Origin: Chlorobium sp.
GTDB taxonomy: Bacteria > Bacteroidota > Chlorobiia > Chlorobiales > Chlorobiaceae
NCBI GenBank assembly: GCA_005843835.1
Contig: SZXZ01000010.1
Location: forward strand, 1 to 38,305
Reading direction: 5' to 3'
DNA length: 38,305 nucleotides
Both the position numbers and the translations under genes were made by a program. Under the pieces are notes generated by a model. The model was not told where the DNA came from. It saw only the letters and a list, made by a program, of their open reading frames with translations, and made no database searches. Below, piece after piece: positions 24,863 to 34,435 of this stretch (position 1 is its first letter; each line of letters begins with the position of its first letter).

Positions 24863-25600
24863 ATGAGCGCTGAACCGGATATGATTCCTGGGATATACAA
24901 CTATTGTGACCGCTGGTGCGAGCGTTGTGCATATACCTCACGATGCCTTCAGTATCAGATTGAATCCGAAGAAGATCAAAGTGGTGAAGCTTTACGGGAT
25001 TTTGACGCATTGAACGCTCAGTTTTGGCAGGATATGGGCGAGGCCCTTGTTCATGCAATGCGTCTGATCAGAGAACTGGCTGAAAGGGAGGGCATCAAAC
25101 CAGAAGATATTGAAAAGGAAACTCTTTTTTCCGAGCACGGTGTAAGTCTTCACCATACTGCCCGTGAACACCCATGCGCCCATGCAGCGCTGCTTTATTC
25201 AGGCATGGTTAATGATTGGTTTGCTGCTCATAACGATTATTCCGGAGCTGAGGAATCACTGTTGACCAGCCCTCCTCAAGTTCTTGAAGAGCATTTTCAG
25301 GTTATCAGACATTATCAATATTTTATTTATCCGAAAATAGTCCGTGCAATCGAAGGTCGTATGGCCTACCCTGTATCGGCCCATCAGGATTCTCCTCAAA
25401 ATGATGCTTCCGGCACTGCCAAAATTTCCTTGATTGTCATTGACCGCTCCCTTGCTGCATGGAGTGTTCTTTATGGCGAGTATCCTGTCTATGAGGATAA
25501 AACCCTTTCCATTCTTGTTCATCTTGACCGGTTACGCCGATCAATTGAAGTCGTTTTTCCATCGGCACGTGCCTTTATTCGTCCAGGCTTCGATGCGTAA
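24863..25600 (+). CDS. Conserved hypothetical protein with N-terminal Cys cluster
   Basis: I do not know a named function. The 245-residue protein is soluble, acidic and mostly helical. Its first 30 residues contain four cysteines in the order Cys15-x3-Cys19-x2-Cys22-x5-Cys28 (YNYCDRWCERCAYTSRC), a spacing that could bind zinc or an Fe-S cluster. A second conserved-looking block is EHPCAHAALLYSGMVNDWF (about 102-120), and the C-terminal part VIDRSLAAWSVLYGE and VHLDRLRRSIEVVFPSARAFIRPGFD looks like a compact helical bundle. There is no signal peptide. It lies 39 bp after arfB and 43 bp before the DUF4438 gene, so it may share a transcript with both. Confidence 0.75.
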   Translation: MSAEPDMIPGIYNYCDRWCERCAYTSRCLQYQIESEEDQSGEALRDFDALNAQFWQDMGEALVHAMRLIRELAEREGIKPEDIEKETLFSEHGVSLHHTAREHPCAHAALLYSGMVNDWFAAHNDYSGAEESLLTSPPQVLEEHFQVIRHYQYFIYPKIVRAIEGRMAYPVSAHQDSPQNDASGTAKISLIVIDRSLAAWSVLYGEYPVYEDKTLSILVHLDRLRRSIEVVFPSARAFIRPGFDA

Positions 25601-25643
25601 CCGTTCTTAAAATCTTTTATAACAACCCTTATAAAAAGAAGAA

Positions 25644-26531
25644 ATGCTTAACACTAACGAACAGCATCTTGTAGAATTTCTTTTGCAGTGTCAGCCGGGA
25701 CAGCCCAGAACTAGGGGAAACTGGGAAGTTGACCACCACGGCAAACCATTTCTGCTTCCATCGATTGGAGGAATTACCTTGAACGTCCAGGTTGGCGACT
25801 CTGCGTTTGGATGGCAAGGTGATCATATAGAACCAGGTGTAAGCTGTACAGCCGATACCAATAAACCCTTTGAACATCCTAACGTAGGACTCCAGATATA
25901 TTCGTGCGCGGGCAATACAGCAACTGTAGCAACCGGGGAAGCTAAAGGTGCTCAGGGGCGAGTACTGGGTCATCATGGAGGGTCTGAGCATATAATCGTG
26001 GATTTTGTGCGGGACGTCAAGGAAAAGTTGCTTTACAATGATACCATCATCATCAGAGGGAAAGGTCAGGGACTTAAACTCACCGAATATCCCGATATTA
26101 TTCTGTTCAATCTGGACCCTGATCTGCTGAAGGTCATGAAAATTCGGGAACTTGAAGGCGGAGTGCTTGAAGTTCCTGTTACAACAATTGTTCCGGCAGT
26201 ATGCATGGGCTCAGGAATTGGCTCTGCACACGTGGCAAAAGGTGACTACGACATCATGACCAGCGATATCGAAACTGTAAAAGAATACGGTATTGACAAA
26301 ATCCGTTTTGGTGATTTTGTCGCCCTGCTGGATCACGACAACCGTTATGGAAGAGCATACCGCAAAGGGGCCATCAGCATCGGGATAGTTGTACACAGCG
26401 ATTGCATGGAAGCCGGTCACGGCCCTGGTGTAACCACCCTTATGACCTGCGCTTCACCGCTTATCAAACCGGTGATTGACCCGGAAGCCAATATTGCAGA
26501 TCGTCTTCATATCGGAACCACGTTACAATAG
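25644..26531 (+). CDS. DUF4438 domain-containing protein
   Basis: The 295-residue protein matches what I know of the DUF4438 family (structure known from Thermotoga, function unknown). It begins with a region containing [20 protein letters not shown], then [34 protein letters not shown], and the conserved end [16 protein letters not shown]. Several His and Asp residues ([29 protein letters not shown]) could form a metal or active site. No signal peptide or membrane segment is present, so it is cytosolic. It is the last gene before the palindrome-bearing gap in front of the DUF2239 gene. Confidence 0.75.
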   Translation: MLNTNEQHLVEFLLQCQPGQPRTRGNWEVDHHGKPFLLPSIGGITLNVQVGDSAFGWQGDHIEPGVSCTADTNKPFEHPNVGLQIYSCAGNTATVATGEAKGAQGRVLGHHGGSEHIIVDFVRDVKEKLLYNDTIIIRGKGQGLKLTEYPDIILFNLDPDLLKVMKIRELEGGVLEVPVTTIVPAVCMGSGIGSAHVAKGDYDIMTSDIETVKEYGIDKIRFGDFVALLDHDNRYGRAYRKGAISIGIVVHSDCMEAGHGPGVTTLMTCASPLIKPVIDPEANIADRLHIGTTLQ

Positions 26532-26554
26532 AAAAATAAAACAGAAAAAATGAT

Positions 26555-26578
26555 GCAATTATATCCGGATAATATTGC
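26555..26578. promoter_or_regulatory. Operator-like palindrome 1 upstream of the DUF2239 gene
   Basis: A 24-bp dyad centred between 26566 and 26567 pairs at 10 of 12 positions (outer arms GCAAT/ATTGC, core TATCCGGATA). The core is shared with the second palindrome 53 bp downstream. Its right edge overlaps a possible -35 box (TTGCCT, 26575-26580). Confidence 0.6.
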
Positions 26579-26602
26579 CTGTTCTTGTAATTCATCTATA
26601 TT
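26575..26602 (+). promoter_or_regulatory. Putative promoter between the two palindromes
   Basis: TTGCCT (26575-26580) and TATATT (26597-26602) are 16 bp apart. An alternative is TTGTAA (26601-26606) with a perfect TATAAT (26623-26628) at 16 bp, the latter inside palindrome 2. Either way a dimer bound at one or both palindromes would block RNA polymerase. Confidence 0.45.
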
Positions 26603-26610
26603 GTAATGTT

Positions 26611-26628
26611 ATTATATCCGGATATAAT
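26611..26628. promoter_or_regulatory. Operator-like palindrome 2 upstream of the DUF2239 gene
   Basis: A perfect 18-bp palindrome, arms ATTATATCC and GGATATAAT, centred between 26619 and 26620. It ends 32 bp before ATG 26661. The shared core and the 53-bp centre distance (about five helical turns) make a paired operator likely. Confidence 0.65.
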
Positions 26629-26660
26629 TATCAGTAGAAGTCCATAAAGGAACGATAGCG

Positions 26661-27275
26661 ATGAAGAGATCCCATATCCAGCGTTGTACGGCTTTTAACA
26701 GTTATCGGTGCATTGCCTCGGGAGAGTTAGTTAACGTTGCAGAAAAGGTTAAAGAATATATCGATCGAGGTGAAGCGTTATCAGCGCTGATTTTTGACGA
26801 TGTAACCAGTGAACTTGTTGAAATTGACTTTCGTGGAACACTGCAGGATGTTGTAAAGGGCCTTGGGGAAGTTGCCGAAATTGTTGATTCAACAACGCTT
26901 GTACCTGGTGAGGCAAGTATTCAACGGGGACCGGGACGGCCAAAGTTGGGGGTAGTTCCTCGGGAAGTTACTCTGTTGCCCAGGCATTGGGAGTGGCTTA
27001 ACAGTCAACAGGGAGGTGCTTCAGTAGCGCTTCGCAAGCTGGTTGAAGAAGCTAGACGTTCAAATAACGAAAAGGAACAGCTACGGAAGTCACAAGATGT
27101 TCTGTACAGGTTTATGTATGCAATAGCAGGAGACCTGCCGGGATTTGAGGAGGCAACCAGGTCTCTGTATGCTGGAAGTTCTGAAAAATTTAATGAGATA
27201 GTTGCTTCTTGGCCGGGAGATATTCTGCATCATGTTCAAAAACTTTCGGTCAATGCATTCTCCCATCGGGAGTGA
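26661..27275 (+). CDS. DUF2239 family protein, possible DNA-binding autoregulator
   Basis: The 204-residue soluble protein belongs, as far as I recognise, to DUF2239. Typical blocks are TAFNSYRCIASG at the N-terminus, ALIFDDVTSELVEIDFRG (about 43-60), and RGPGRPKLGVVPREVTLLP (about 89-107) followed by RHWEWLNSQQGGASVALRKLVEEARR. The RGPGRPKLG stretch resembles an AT-hook-like minor-groove contact, and the following beta strand plus two helices resembles a ribbon-helix-helix fold, both suited to DNA binding. It has its own promoter region with two palindromes, the usual layout of an autoregulated repressor. The DNA-binding role is inferred. GGAACG at 26648-26653 is a plausible ribosome site. 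It ends before a long bidirectional terminator. Confidence 0.75.
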   Translation: MKRSHIQRCTAFNSYRCIASGELVNVAEKVKEYIDRGEALSALIFDDVTSELVEIDFRGTLQDVVKGLGEVAEIVDSTTLVPGEASIQRGPGRPKLGVVPREVTLLPRHWEWLNSQQGGASVALRKLVEEARRSNNEKEQLRKSQDVLYRFMYAIAGDLPGFEEATRSLYAGSSEKFNEIVASWPGDILHHVQKLSVNAFSHRE

Positions 27276-27288
27276 AGAAAAATAAAAT

Positions 27289-27333
27289 CTACAACAAAAA
27301 ACCCTCCGGTATGCGGAGGGTTTTTTGTTGTAG
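27289..27333. terminator. Bidirectional terminator between the DUF2239 gene and bchE
   Basis: A perfect 20-bp inverted repeat (27289-27308 with 27314-27333), loop GTATG, with A-run and T-run in the arms. It closes the plus-strand DUF2239 unit and the minus-strand bch operon. Confidence 0.92.
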
Positions 27334-27355
27334 ATCCAAACAAGACAAAGCAATC

Positions 27356-28996
27356 TCAGCAGTTTCGAACTGTAGAGGAGGTACGATCCTTGATGGTGGT
27401 TTCATCAAATTCGTCCCAGTTATGCTCATCGTGCTCACGCTGGTACCCAGCCTCTTTAAGACCGAAGCTCATATCAGCTACCATTTCAGGGCGTAGCTCC
27501 TTGAGGTTTTTGACCTCGTCCTGACTGAGAATCCTGGACTTGTCGAAGCCGAGGTCGATTTCGATCTTGTTGTTCTTTGTCTTGACGCGATCGATATCGT
27601 AGAAGCGCTTGGTAATGGTGGTCTGGGCAAAGGCTTTCAGACAGCCAAGCATATACTTGCGCACATAAGGATCTTTAATCCATGGGTAGCCGAAGAAGGT
27701 CTTGCGTGCGTAGAAACGGGCGTATGACTTGAGAACAAGTTTCAGTACATCTTCCCGCTCCATATTGTCCGGTTTGATGATCGGCGTAACAAAGTTGTAC
27801 TTGGAGTAGTCGCGCACCTCAACCCTGTCGCCGAGCTCCTTGAAGAGATCAGAGAAAGGCCATGGAGTATAGATGGTCCAGTTAGCCATGTCTGGATCCC
27901 AGTCTTTGCAGAGTTGGTAAGTTTCTTCAATGGTTTCAGGAGTTTCATGCTCGAGTCCCATAACAAACTGGGCTTCGGCAACAATACCGTTTTTCTGTAA
28001 AAGCTTGATAGCAAGCTTGTTCTCCTCAATAGTGGTCTCCTTGCGGAACCGGTTGAGGTTCATCTGACTTGCTGCTTCTGTTCCGAGCGAAACGTGAACC
28101 AGACCCGCTTTACGGAAGAACGGCAGAAGGTCGGCATCACGCATGATATCGGTTACACGAGTATTGATACCCCAGGTAACGTCAAGCTTGCGGTCGATAA
28201 GTTCCTGGCAGAGTGAAACAAATTTCTGTTTGTTGATTGTCGGTTCTTCATCGGCAAGGATGAAAAAGCCCACCTTGTATTGTTTAACCAGCACCTCAAT
28301 CTCATCAACAAAGGTTTTTGGGCTGCGTGCACGGTAACGGCGCCAGAACTGCCATTGTGAACAGAATGTACAGGTAAAAGGACATCCTCTGGCAAAGTTA
28401 GGAACCGCTAGGCGGCAATTGAGCGGTGTATAAATGTATTTATCCCAGTCGTAAAGGCTCCAGTCCGGTGAAAGGGTATCGAGATCCTCAATGACCGGAT
28501 GCGCTGGGGTTGCAAAAACCTTGCCGTCATCATCGATATAAGCGATACCGGTAATTTCAGCTCTGTTCTTTTTATCTGTTCCTGCGTCGATTTCCCTGAT
28601 AAGGTTAACAGTAACCTCTTCCCCTTCACCGCGTACAATATAATCGGTTTCAGGTGCTTCACTCAGTACCTGTGGGTACATGAAGGTTGAATGAATACCG
28701 CCCATGAGTGTCCGAATCTTCGGATTGACCTTTTTAGCGATTTTCATAATATCCTGAGCCTTGAAGATAGAGGGGGTGATATTGGTAGTCATCACCACAT
28801 CAGGCTCGTTTTTGCGGATGATCTCCTCAATCTGGTCGTCAGTAAGGTAGTCGGCCATGGCATCTACAAATCGCACCTGATCGTACCCTGCCTGTTTCAG
28901 TGCTCCACCGATATAGGCTACCCAACTTGGTGTCCAGTTACCGGCAATCTCAGCTCCGCCTGAATGATAATTTGGCTGAACCATCAGTATTTTCAT
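27356..28996 (-). CDS. bchE: BchE, oxygen-independent Mg-protoporphyrin IX monomethyl ester oxidative cyclase
   Basis: BchE forms the fifth (isocyclic) ring of bacteriochlorophyll without oxygen, using a radical-SAM [4Fe-4S] cluster and cobalamin and taking oxygen from water. The 546-residue protein has an N-terminal B12-binding-like Rossmann domain (MKILMVQPNYHSGG; MGGIHSTFMYPQVL about 98-111). The radical-SAM core has the motif CxxxCxxC at Cys205, Cys209 and Cys212 (FARGCPFTCTFCSQWQFWRR), and a C-terminal ~170-residue domain follows. The start ATG is preceded by GGAGG about 10 bases away. It is the last gene of the bchH-bchM-bchE series and ends at the strong terminator. Its presence fits a strict anaerobe. 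Confidence 0.93.
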   Translation of the reverse strand: MKILMVQPNYHSGGAEIAGNWTPSWVAYIGGALKQAGYDQVRFVDAMADYLTDDQIEEIIRKNEPDVVMTTNITPSIFKAQDIMKIAKKVNPKIRTLMGGIHSTFMYPQVLSEAPETDYIVRGEGEEVTVNLIREIDAGTDKKNRAEITGIAYIDDDGKVFATPAHPVIEDLDTLSPDWSLYDWDKYIYTPLNCRLAVPNFARGCPFTCTFCSQWQFWRRYRARSPKTFVDEIEVLVKQYKVGFFILADEEPTINKQKFVSLCQELIDRKLDVTWGINTRVTDIMRDADLLPFFRKAGLVHVSLGTEAASQMNLNRFRKETTIEENKLAIKLLQKNGIVAEAQFVMGLEHETPETIEETYQLCKDWDPDMANWTIYTPWPFSDLFKELGDRVEVRDYSKYNFVTPIIKPDNMEREDVLKLVLKSYARFYARKTFFGYPWIKDPYVRKYMLGCLKAFAQTTITKRFYDIDRVKTKNNKIEIDLGFDKSRILSQDEVKNLKELRPEMVADMSFGLKEAGYQREHDEHNWDEFDETTIKDRTSSTVRNC

Positions 28997-29143
28997 CGGT
29001 CTCCATCCTCCAGATATGTTTATTACAAAATAGGGTTTTCAGCAGATAACAAAGAGAACCTTAATCCCGCCGCTAAAAATCCCTGAATTATTAATTTACA
29101 ACTTTTTTATAAAATTATCATACAGTATTGACCTCGAAACCCC

Positions 29144-29842
29144 TTACTTGTGCGAAGTGTTCATAAGCATGGTATGGTAAAAGCCAAAACTTATTTTTTC
29201 TCTGGTTTTCAAGTTCATGCCTGCCGTTGCCATGGCATTCTGCATGTCTTGATCACGAATCATCTGAATAGTTGTCCGTCTTTCCTTTTTAGGGAAATAA
29301 CCTCCAAGCCAGTGCTGAAGTGCAAGAATGTTATTATAAGGTGCATAGGTGAAGATAACAGAACCTTTAGTCAGGCTGCTCAGGTTCCTGAAGGCCTGGG
29401 CAAAGCCTTCTGCCGGATAATGGATCAAAACATCAAAGCAGACCACTGCATCGTAGGTGCCGCTGACCGATTCGATAGTGTTCACTTCAAACTCAATATT
29501 TTTTTCAACACCCTGTTTGATAGCCTCTGTTCTGGCTTTGTCAACCATTTGCGAAGCGATATCTACAGATTTTACCTTGTAACCCTCTTTGGCAAGGCGA
29601 ATACTGAACAGTCCCGTTCCACATCCGGCATCAAGAACGGTTGCCCCTTTTGGCAAATGAAGTCCCTGAAGCCAGTCAAATGCCTTATCCATCATAACGG
29701 CATGGCCCTGGCGAACAGTATTGCGGACGGAAGAAAGTTTATCATCCCCGTAGATTGATGCCCACCGCTGAAACCCCTGTCCGTTAAAATACGAACGGAG
29801 CATTTTTTTGTGTTCTTCGGCATTAAAAGAGGAACTGCTCAT
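29144..29842 (-). CDS. bchM: Magnesium-protoporphyrin IX O-methyltransferase BchM
   Basis: BchM methylates the ring-C propionate of Mg-protoporphyrin IX with SAM and gives the substrate of BchE. The 232-residue protein has the class I methyltransferase fold with motif [15 protein letters not shown] (about 67-80), [15 protein letters not shown] (motif II) and [17 protein letters not shown] (about 134-150), the last highly typical of BchM/Chl[12 protein letters not shown] near the N-terminus is also a family marker. The length is normal. It lies 57 bp downstream of bchH and 147 bp upstream of bchE on the same strand, so it is cotranscribed with its functional partners. Confidence 0.93.
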   Translation of the reverse strand: MSSSSFNAEEHKKMLRSYFNGQGFQRWASIYGDDKLSSVRNTVRQGHAVMMDKAFDWLQGLHLPKGATVLDAGCGTGLFSIRLAKEGYKVKSVDIASQMVDKARTEAIKQGVEKNIEFEVNTIESVSGTYDAVVCFDVLIHYPAEGFAQAFRNLSSLTKGSVIFTYAPYNNILALQHWLGGYFPKKERRTTIQMIRDQDMQNAMATAGMNLKTREKISFGFYHTMLMNTSHK

Positions 29843-29899
29843 GGTATAATTTTTTGTCGTTACGTGGTTGATGTTATAAAATATTCCGCTGACGGAGCA

Positions 29900-32800
29900 T
29901 TAATGGTGAACTCCTTCAATCCTTGTTTCAAGGTCAGCGTAAAGTTCCTGAAGTTCTTCAATGGTACTCTCTTCGGCTTCCCAGAATCCTCGGGAATGTG
30001 CTTCAAGCAGTCTCCTCGTCATCGACAAGGTGGCATGCGGATTCAGCGTAGCCAGACGTTCCAGCATGGCTTTATCCTGGAGAAATGTACCGTTGAATTG
30101 ATCGTAAGTCCATTTTTTAACCGCAGAAGCAGTAGCACTCCATCCATACGTATTACTGAGATGTGATTCAATTTCTCTGACTCCCTCATAGCCGTGCTCA
30201 AGCATGGCTTCATACCATTTCGGATTGAGCAGTTTGGTGCGAGCCTCAAGCGAGACCATTTTTTCCAGCGAACAGATTCTCTGCTTTGTTCCCACACCAT
30301 CGATATCGCCAACCATCACTTTTGGTTTTGCTTTACTGATATGCTCTACAGTTTTTGAAACTCCGCCAAGATACTCATAATAATGATCAATGTCAGAAAT
30401 ACCGATCTCGTAGCTGTCAATATTTTGAAATGTCAAGGTTACATGTTTCAGTGCTGAACGCAGAGCATCAGGGCATTCCTCCCAATGACCGACCGGGGTT
30501 ACAGCAAAACTTTTACGACTGACAAATGCTTCAGCAAGCTGATTGTCCTCCTCCCAGGTACTGCTCTCAACAAGATGGTTTACATTTGCGCCATAACTGC
30601 CAGGCGCATTTGAATAAACCCTGTTCGAAGCCTCTTCGAACGAGCAGTTCCTCTCAAGTATTTCCTGCTGTACATGCTTTCGAATAAAGTTCATTTCTTC
30701 AGGCTCATCGGCAGCAGCTGCCATGCGGGCCGCTTTATCAAGCAACCGCACTTGTAAAGAAAGCAGGTCCCTGAAAATACCGCTGATGGTCATGACCACG
30801 TCAATACGGGGGCGGCCAAGTTCGTTTAAAGGGATAAGGGCAACATCCCCAATTTTTCCAAGTTCATCAGTTGTGGCTTTTGCGCCCATAAGATAGAGAG
30901 CTTGAGCAACGCCTTCACCATCACTTTTCAGGTTATCCGTACCCCAAAGGATCAAAGCAATCGATTCAGGCAATTCCTCGCTTTCCTTACAGTACTGCAG
31001 CAGCAGTTCCTCAGCAGACCGTTTACCTGCCTGCTGAGCATACGATGAAGGAATAGTATAAGGATCAAGGCTGTGTATGTTCCTGCCGGTAGGTACAATA
31101 TCGGGATTTCGAACCAGGTCATTGCCAGGTGACGGAGGAATAAACTTGCCCTCAAGCGCGTGTAAAACTGCCTTGAGTTCGTGATTTTCAGAAAGATTGA
31201 TAAGAACTATGTTCAGGAAATGCCAGAAACGCTGAAGTTCACCTGGTTTTGTACCCGCCTCGTGATGAAGGTAATGGTCAGCTTCCGATATTCTGACAGC
31301 AAGTGTTCCTTCAAGCAACCTTGAAAGAGGAAGAGAACGGGGTTTTTCAGTATCAAAATGACCGGTAAATCGCTTGATTGCTTCATGCGAAATGGTCGAT
31401 ATCTGTTGCCATTTTTGCTGAGCTTCCCTGTTTGTGGATAATTGATCCAGCACCTGATGGTAATCGTAGTTCAGGTGATTTGCTATGAGTTCCGGCAGGG
31501 ATTTACCGTCAAGTTCAGGGCGGCTGTGTGCTGCAAGTAGAGCAAGATGCTCGCTGACACTTTCAGGAGATGAAGCTTCACCCATAACATGCAGTCCCAG
31601 TGGAATCATGCGTTCCTCAATCTGATACAGCTCGCTGTTCAGTGCTGTGATATAATCTTCAGCCGGTGAATTATTCAATGCACCGTCAATTTCAAGAGCG
31701 ACAGTAAGTTCCTTTATTTCTTCAAACAGCTCATCCGATGGATTGTTTCTGTAACTGGCAACAAGGTCTTTGAGTTTTCTCAGTCCCTTGTACAGTCCGG
31801 CATGTTCCAGAGGCGGCGACAGGTAGCTAATAAGTGTGGCAAATCCACGGCGTTTAGCAATTGCACCTTCGCTGGGGTTATTGACGCAGTAGCAATAATA
31901 ATTCGGGAGCGAGCCGATCAGTTTTTTAGGCCAGCACATGCTCGACAGTCCCACCTGTTTGCCAGGCATAAACTCAAGAGCACCATGTGTACCAAAGTGA
32001 AGTATAGCATCAGCATTGAAGCAGTGCTCAATCCAGGTATAAAATGCGGCAAAAGCATGGTTAGGTGCGGCATCTTTTGCCATGAGAAGTCGCATGGGAT
32101 CGCGTTCATATCCAAAACTGGGCTGCTGGCCAATAAATATGTTACCAAATGAGCAACCGAGAACATGAAAACGGTTTCGATCATTGAGGATTTCTCCAGG
32201 AGCATCGCCCCAGAAAGGTTCAATACCTTCATAAGCAGGAAAAAGCCTGCGGTAGTCCTCAATAGGCAAATGTGCTTCCACATTACCGTCAGTACCATAT
32301 ACAAGGCGGTTCCCTTCAAGAATTCTGTCTTTCAGTGCCTCAGTCGTTTCAGGAACATCAACCTGATACCCTTCTGTTTTCATCTCCAGCAACAAGCGGT
32401 GCAGACTCTCAAAAACATTGAGATAAGCCGCCGTACCTGCATTGCCGAGATTCGGGGGGAAATTAAAAAGAATAATGGCAATTTTCTTTTTGTCAGGTGG
32501 TGTATCCTGCAATCTTAGAAACCGGTTTACCCGTTCGGTAATAATTTGTACCTCACCTTCAAGCGGTATGGTACGGTCACTGCCGGTTTCTGTTCCGGCA
32601 TAAACCTGAGGCTCTATCGACCCGTCAAGTTCAGTGACGGCAACACTTAATGCCGTTTGCAGAGGAGTCAGGCCAAGATTACTTTCCCGCCACTGTTCAA
32701 TAGGCTGAAAAGAAAGAGGTACAAGATTCAAGCAGGGGACATTGAGCTTTTTCAATACCTCTATTGCTTCGGGAGCCTTGTTTTCCGCAGGTCCGCCAAC

Positions 32801-33730
32801 CAGTGAAAAACCAGTCGCATTAATCAAGAGTGACGGTTTAAGAGAACCGGGAGTTTCAACACTGAAAAATCTGTCTAGAACAGGTCTGAAATCGAGCCCG
32901 CCGCTATAAGCGATACAACTCTTGATACCTTTTGATTCAAAAGAATGTATCAAATAGTCAAGGTGTGCAGTGTTCTTGCTTAACATGGTTGAGCGCATGG
33001 CAAGTATCACCACAAGCCCTTTTTCAAGATCTGATTTGTTATGTTTATGCCATGCAAGAAAAAGTGGTGCCGAAAAAAATGGTTCAGGTGCTTCAGGATG
33101 GCAAATTGCAGCATCCGGATAAAAGAGAGGATCCTCCTGAGGAAGTTTGTCTTTCCATCCCGGAACATATCGGTCAACCAGCAGGCAAAGAAATCGCTCC
33201 ATATTTTCCTGTGAACCATTCAGCCAGAACTGATGGGCAGCAATAAAAGTATGGATATCGCGGGCCCGACCGGGTATATGCTTCATGAGCTTACTGACAT
33301 TACGCACTAACGAAAGCTGCCGCTGGCTTTCACCATGGCTGTGCTTTGGCATCAGTTTTGAAGCCCATTGTTTAAAAATATTTGATTCCCTGGGTTCTTC
33401 TTTTTTAGGCTTCCGAAGTGAAAATTTTCCAAGCCTGGTTTGAGTAATCAGCGCGGGATTACTTGTAATAATACAAACCGGACAACTGAGCCTTTCCAGA
33501 AGTTTTTCCAGAGGTCGTACAATCTCTTCACTGAACAGCATTGATCCAAATACTACATCAGCGTTCGGAAGAGTATTTTCAAGCGTTTCCCAGAGTTTTT
33601 TGCTGTTATGCAGGCCAAGACTGAAGACCGAAACCTCCAGACCGATATGAAACTTCCTGTTCAGTTCACCAACGGCTGCTTTTACGGCACTGTTATTGGT
33701 GGCTTCCATGGTAAGGAACACAAAATGCAT
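29900..33730 (-). CDS. bchH: Magnesium chelatase large subunit BchH
   Basis: BchH binds protoporphyrin IX and, with BchI and BchD driving ATP hydrolysis, inserts Mg2+. The 1276-residue protein starts [20 protein letters not shown] as canonical BchH does. It contains [15 protein letters not shown] (about 425-440), the family block [17 protein letters not shown] (578-594, with conserved His and Glu), [31 protein letters not shown] and [16 protein letters not shown], and ends with [17 protein letters not shown]. The [10 protein letters not shown] form equals that of ordinary single-copy BchH proteins, so I assign this copy as bchH and the upstream copy as bchS. Green sulfur bacteria have three such proteins (BchH, BchS, BchT). 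The gene heads the bchH-bchM-bchE order. Confidence 0.88.
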   Translation of the reverse strand: MHFVFLTMEATNNSAVKAAVGELNRKFHIGLEVSVFSLGLHNSKKLWETLENTLPNADVVFGSMLFSEEIVRPLEKLLERLSCPVCIITSNPALITQTRLGKFSLRKPKKEEPRESNIFKQWASKLMPKHSHGESQRQLSLVRNVSKLMKHIPGRARDIHTFIAAHQFWLNGSQENMERFLCLLVDRYVPGWKDKLPQEDPLFYPDAAICHPEAPEPFFSAPLFLAWHKHNKSDLEKGLVVILAMRSTMLSKNTAHLDYLIHSFESKGIKSCIAYSGGLDFRPVLDRFFSVETPGSLKPSLLINATGFSLVGGPAENKAPEAIEVLKKLNVPCLNLVPLSFQPIEQWRESNLGLTPLQTALSVAVTELDGSIEPQVYAGTETGSDRTIPLEGEVQIITERVNRFLRLQDTPPDKKKIAIILFNFPPNLGNAGTAAYLNVFESLHRLLLEMKTEGYQVDVPETTEALKDRILEGNRLVYGTDGNVEAHLPIEDYRRLFPAYEGIEPFWGDAPGEILNDRNRFHVLGCSFGNIFIGQQPSFGYERDPMRLLMAKDAAPNHAFAAFYTWIEHCFNADAILHFGTHGALEFMPGKQVGLSSMCWPKKLIGSLPNYYCYCVNNPSEGAIAKRRGFATLISYLSPPLEHAGLYKGLRKLKDLVASYRNNPSDELFEEIKELTVALEIDGALNNSPAEDYITALNSELYQIEERMIPLGLHVMGEASSPESVSEHLALLAAHSRPELDGKSLPELIANHLNYDYHQVLDQLSTNREAQQKWQQISTISHEAIKRFTGHFDTEKPRSLPLSRLLEGTLAVRISEADHYLHHEAGTKPGELQRFWHFLNIVLINLSENHELKAVLHALEGKFIPPSPGNDLVRNPDIVPTGRNIHSLDPYTIPSSYAQQAGKRSAEELLLQYCKESEELPESIALILWGTDNLKSDGEGVAQALYLMGAKATTDELGKIGDVALIPLNELGRPRIDVVMTISGIFRDLLSLQVRLLDKAARMAAAADEPEEMNFIRKHVQQEILERNCSFEEASNRVYSNAPGSYGANVNHLVESSTWEEDNQLAEAFVSRKSFAVTPVGHWEECPDALRSALKHVTLTFQNIDSYEIGISDIDHYYEYLGGVSKTVEHISKAKPKVMVGDIDGVGTKQRICSLEKMVSLEARTKLLNPKWYEAMLEHGYEGVREIESHLSNTYGWSATASAVKKWTYDQFNGTFLQDKAMLERLATLNPHATLSMTRRLLEAHSRGFWEAEESTIEELQELYADLETRIEGVHH

Positions 33731-33854
33731 AGGTGTAACCTGTCAATAAAAAATTATTGCCGTCAGCATTTCCACAAATTGTGGATTATACGGATTAGTG
33801 ATCCCTCAATTGTTAACTACTTGTTTTGGGAATAATTACACCAAAAAGCGGGGA
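33731..33854. promoter_or_regulatory. Leader region of bchH with a short palindrome
   Basis: These 124 bases upstream of bchH (minus strand) hold a dyad with arms TCCACA/TGTGGA and a 3-base centre at 33771-33785. It could be an operator for the bchH-bchM-bchE unit, but I cannot match it to a known regulator. Confidence 0.35.
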
Positions 33855-34280
33855 TCAAATCAGTAAAACAGGATTTTGCTGAAACAGGTTGTCTGGTTTG
33901 TGCAGGGGGGGAGCAATAGAAAGAGTACTATTGCCCCGACTGCTGTCAAACTTCGAGAAGAGGAGATCCTGGTGGTGTAAAATATCAGGGAATGGGGGTG
34001 TCCCTGATACTAGAGTATATGAAGCGGAGTGTTGCTGGTGTTGTTCGTTAAAGTAATTAAGTAAACCTTCTACATTATACCCAAAAGGTTGGAACTTCTC
34101 TGATAAGGATAGTTCACGAGGGGCAACCCTGTCACCTTGCAGATACTTTGTTTTTGATTTTGTATTGAGAGATGTCGTTTTGACAAGAACACTAAAACCA
34201 AAAACAGACACAACAAAAAAAATCAGAATCTCAAGTGATCTACAGATGCTACGTAAAATGTTTCCCCTTACTCTATACAT
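33855..34280 (-). CDS. Small hypothetical membrane-anchored protein between bchS and bchH
   Basis: I do not recognise this protein. From ATG 34280 it has 141 residues; an in-frame TTG at 34319 would add 13. A basic N-terminus (MYRVRGNILRSICR) leads to one hydrophobic helix (RSLEILIFFVVSVFGFSVLV, about 13-32), then a polar tail rich in Ser, Gln, Asn and Pro with no cysteine or known motif. This suggests a signal anchor with the tail in the periplasm. No good ribosome site is visible and the codon pattern is not decisive, so it may not be real. Green sulfur bacteria have, as I recall, a small gene of unknown role between bchS and bchH, which supports it. It lies behind the bchS terminator. Confidence 0.4.
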   Translation of the reverse strand: MYRVRGNILRSICRSLEILIFFVVSVFGFSVLVKTTSLNTKSKTKYLQGDRVAPRELSLSEKFQPFGYNVEGLLNYFNEQHQQHSASYTLVSGTPPFPDILHHQDLLFSKFDSSRGNSTLSIAPPLHKPDNLFQQNPVLLI

Positions 34281-34380
34281 AAGTGCATATTTTTTAAAAT
34301 ATACCAAACAGTTTGGCAAAAAAGAAACCTGTGTTCTTATTGCTGTCTATCGTTTCATAAGAAGCCGGATGTTATGTAAT

Positions 34381-34411
34381 AAAAAAGCACGGTTATGAAC
34401 CGTGCTTTTTT
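34381..34411. terminator. Terminator after bchS
   Basis: A perfect 14-bp stem (34381-34394 and 34398-34411), loop ATG, with an A-run on one side and a T-run on the other. It lies 25 bases after the bchS stop on the minus strand and separates bchS from the small gene and bchH, so bchH should have its own promoter. Confidence 0.88.
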
Positions 34412-34435
34412 AGAAAATATGTTGTTATACCCCGT

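Noticed and set aside
29150..29758. Plus-strand open frame of 202 codons opposite bchM
   Set aside because: bchM has all SAM motifs and the family markers on the other strand; the opposite product has no domain and no ribosome site.
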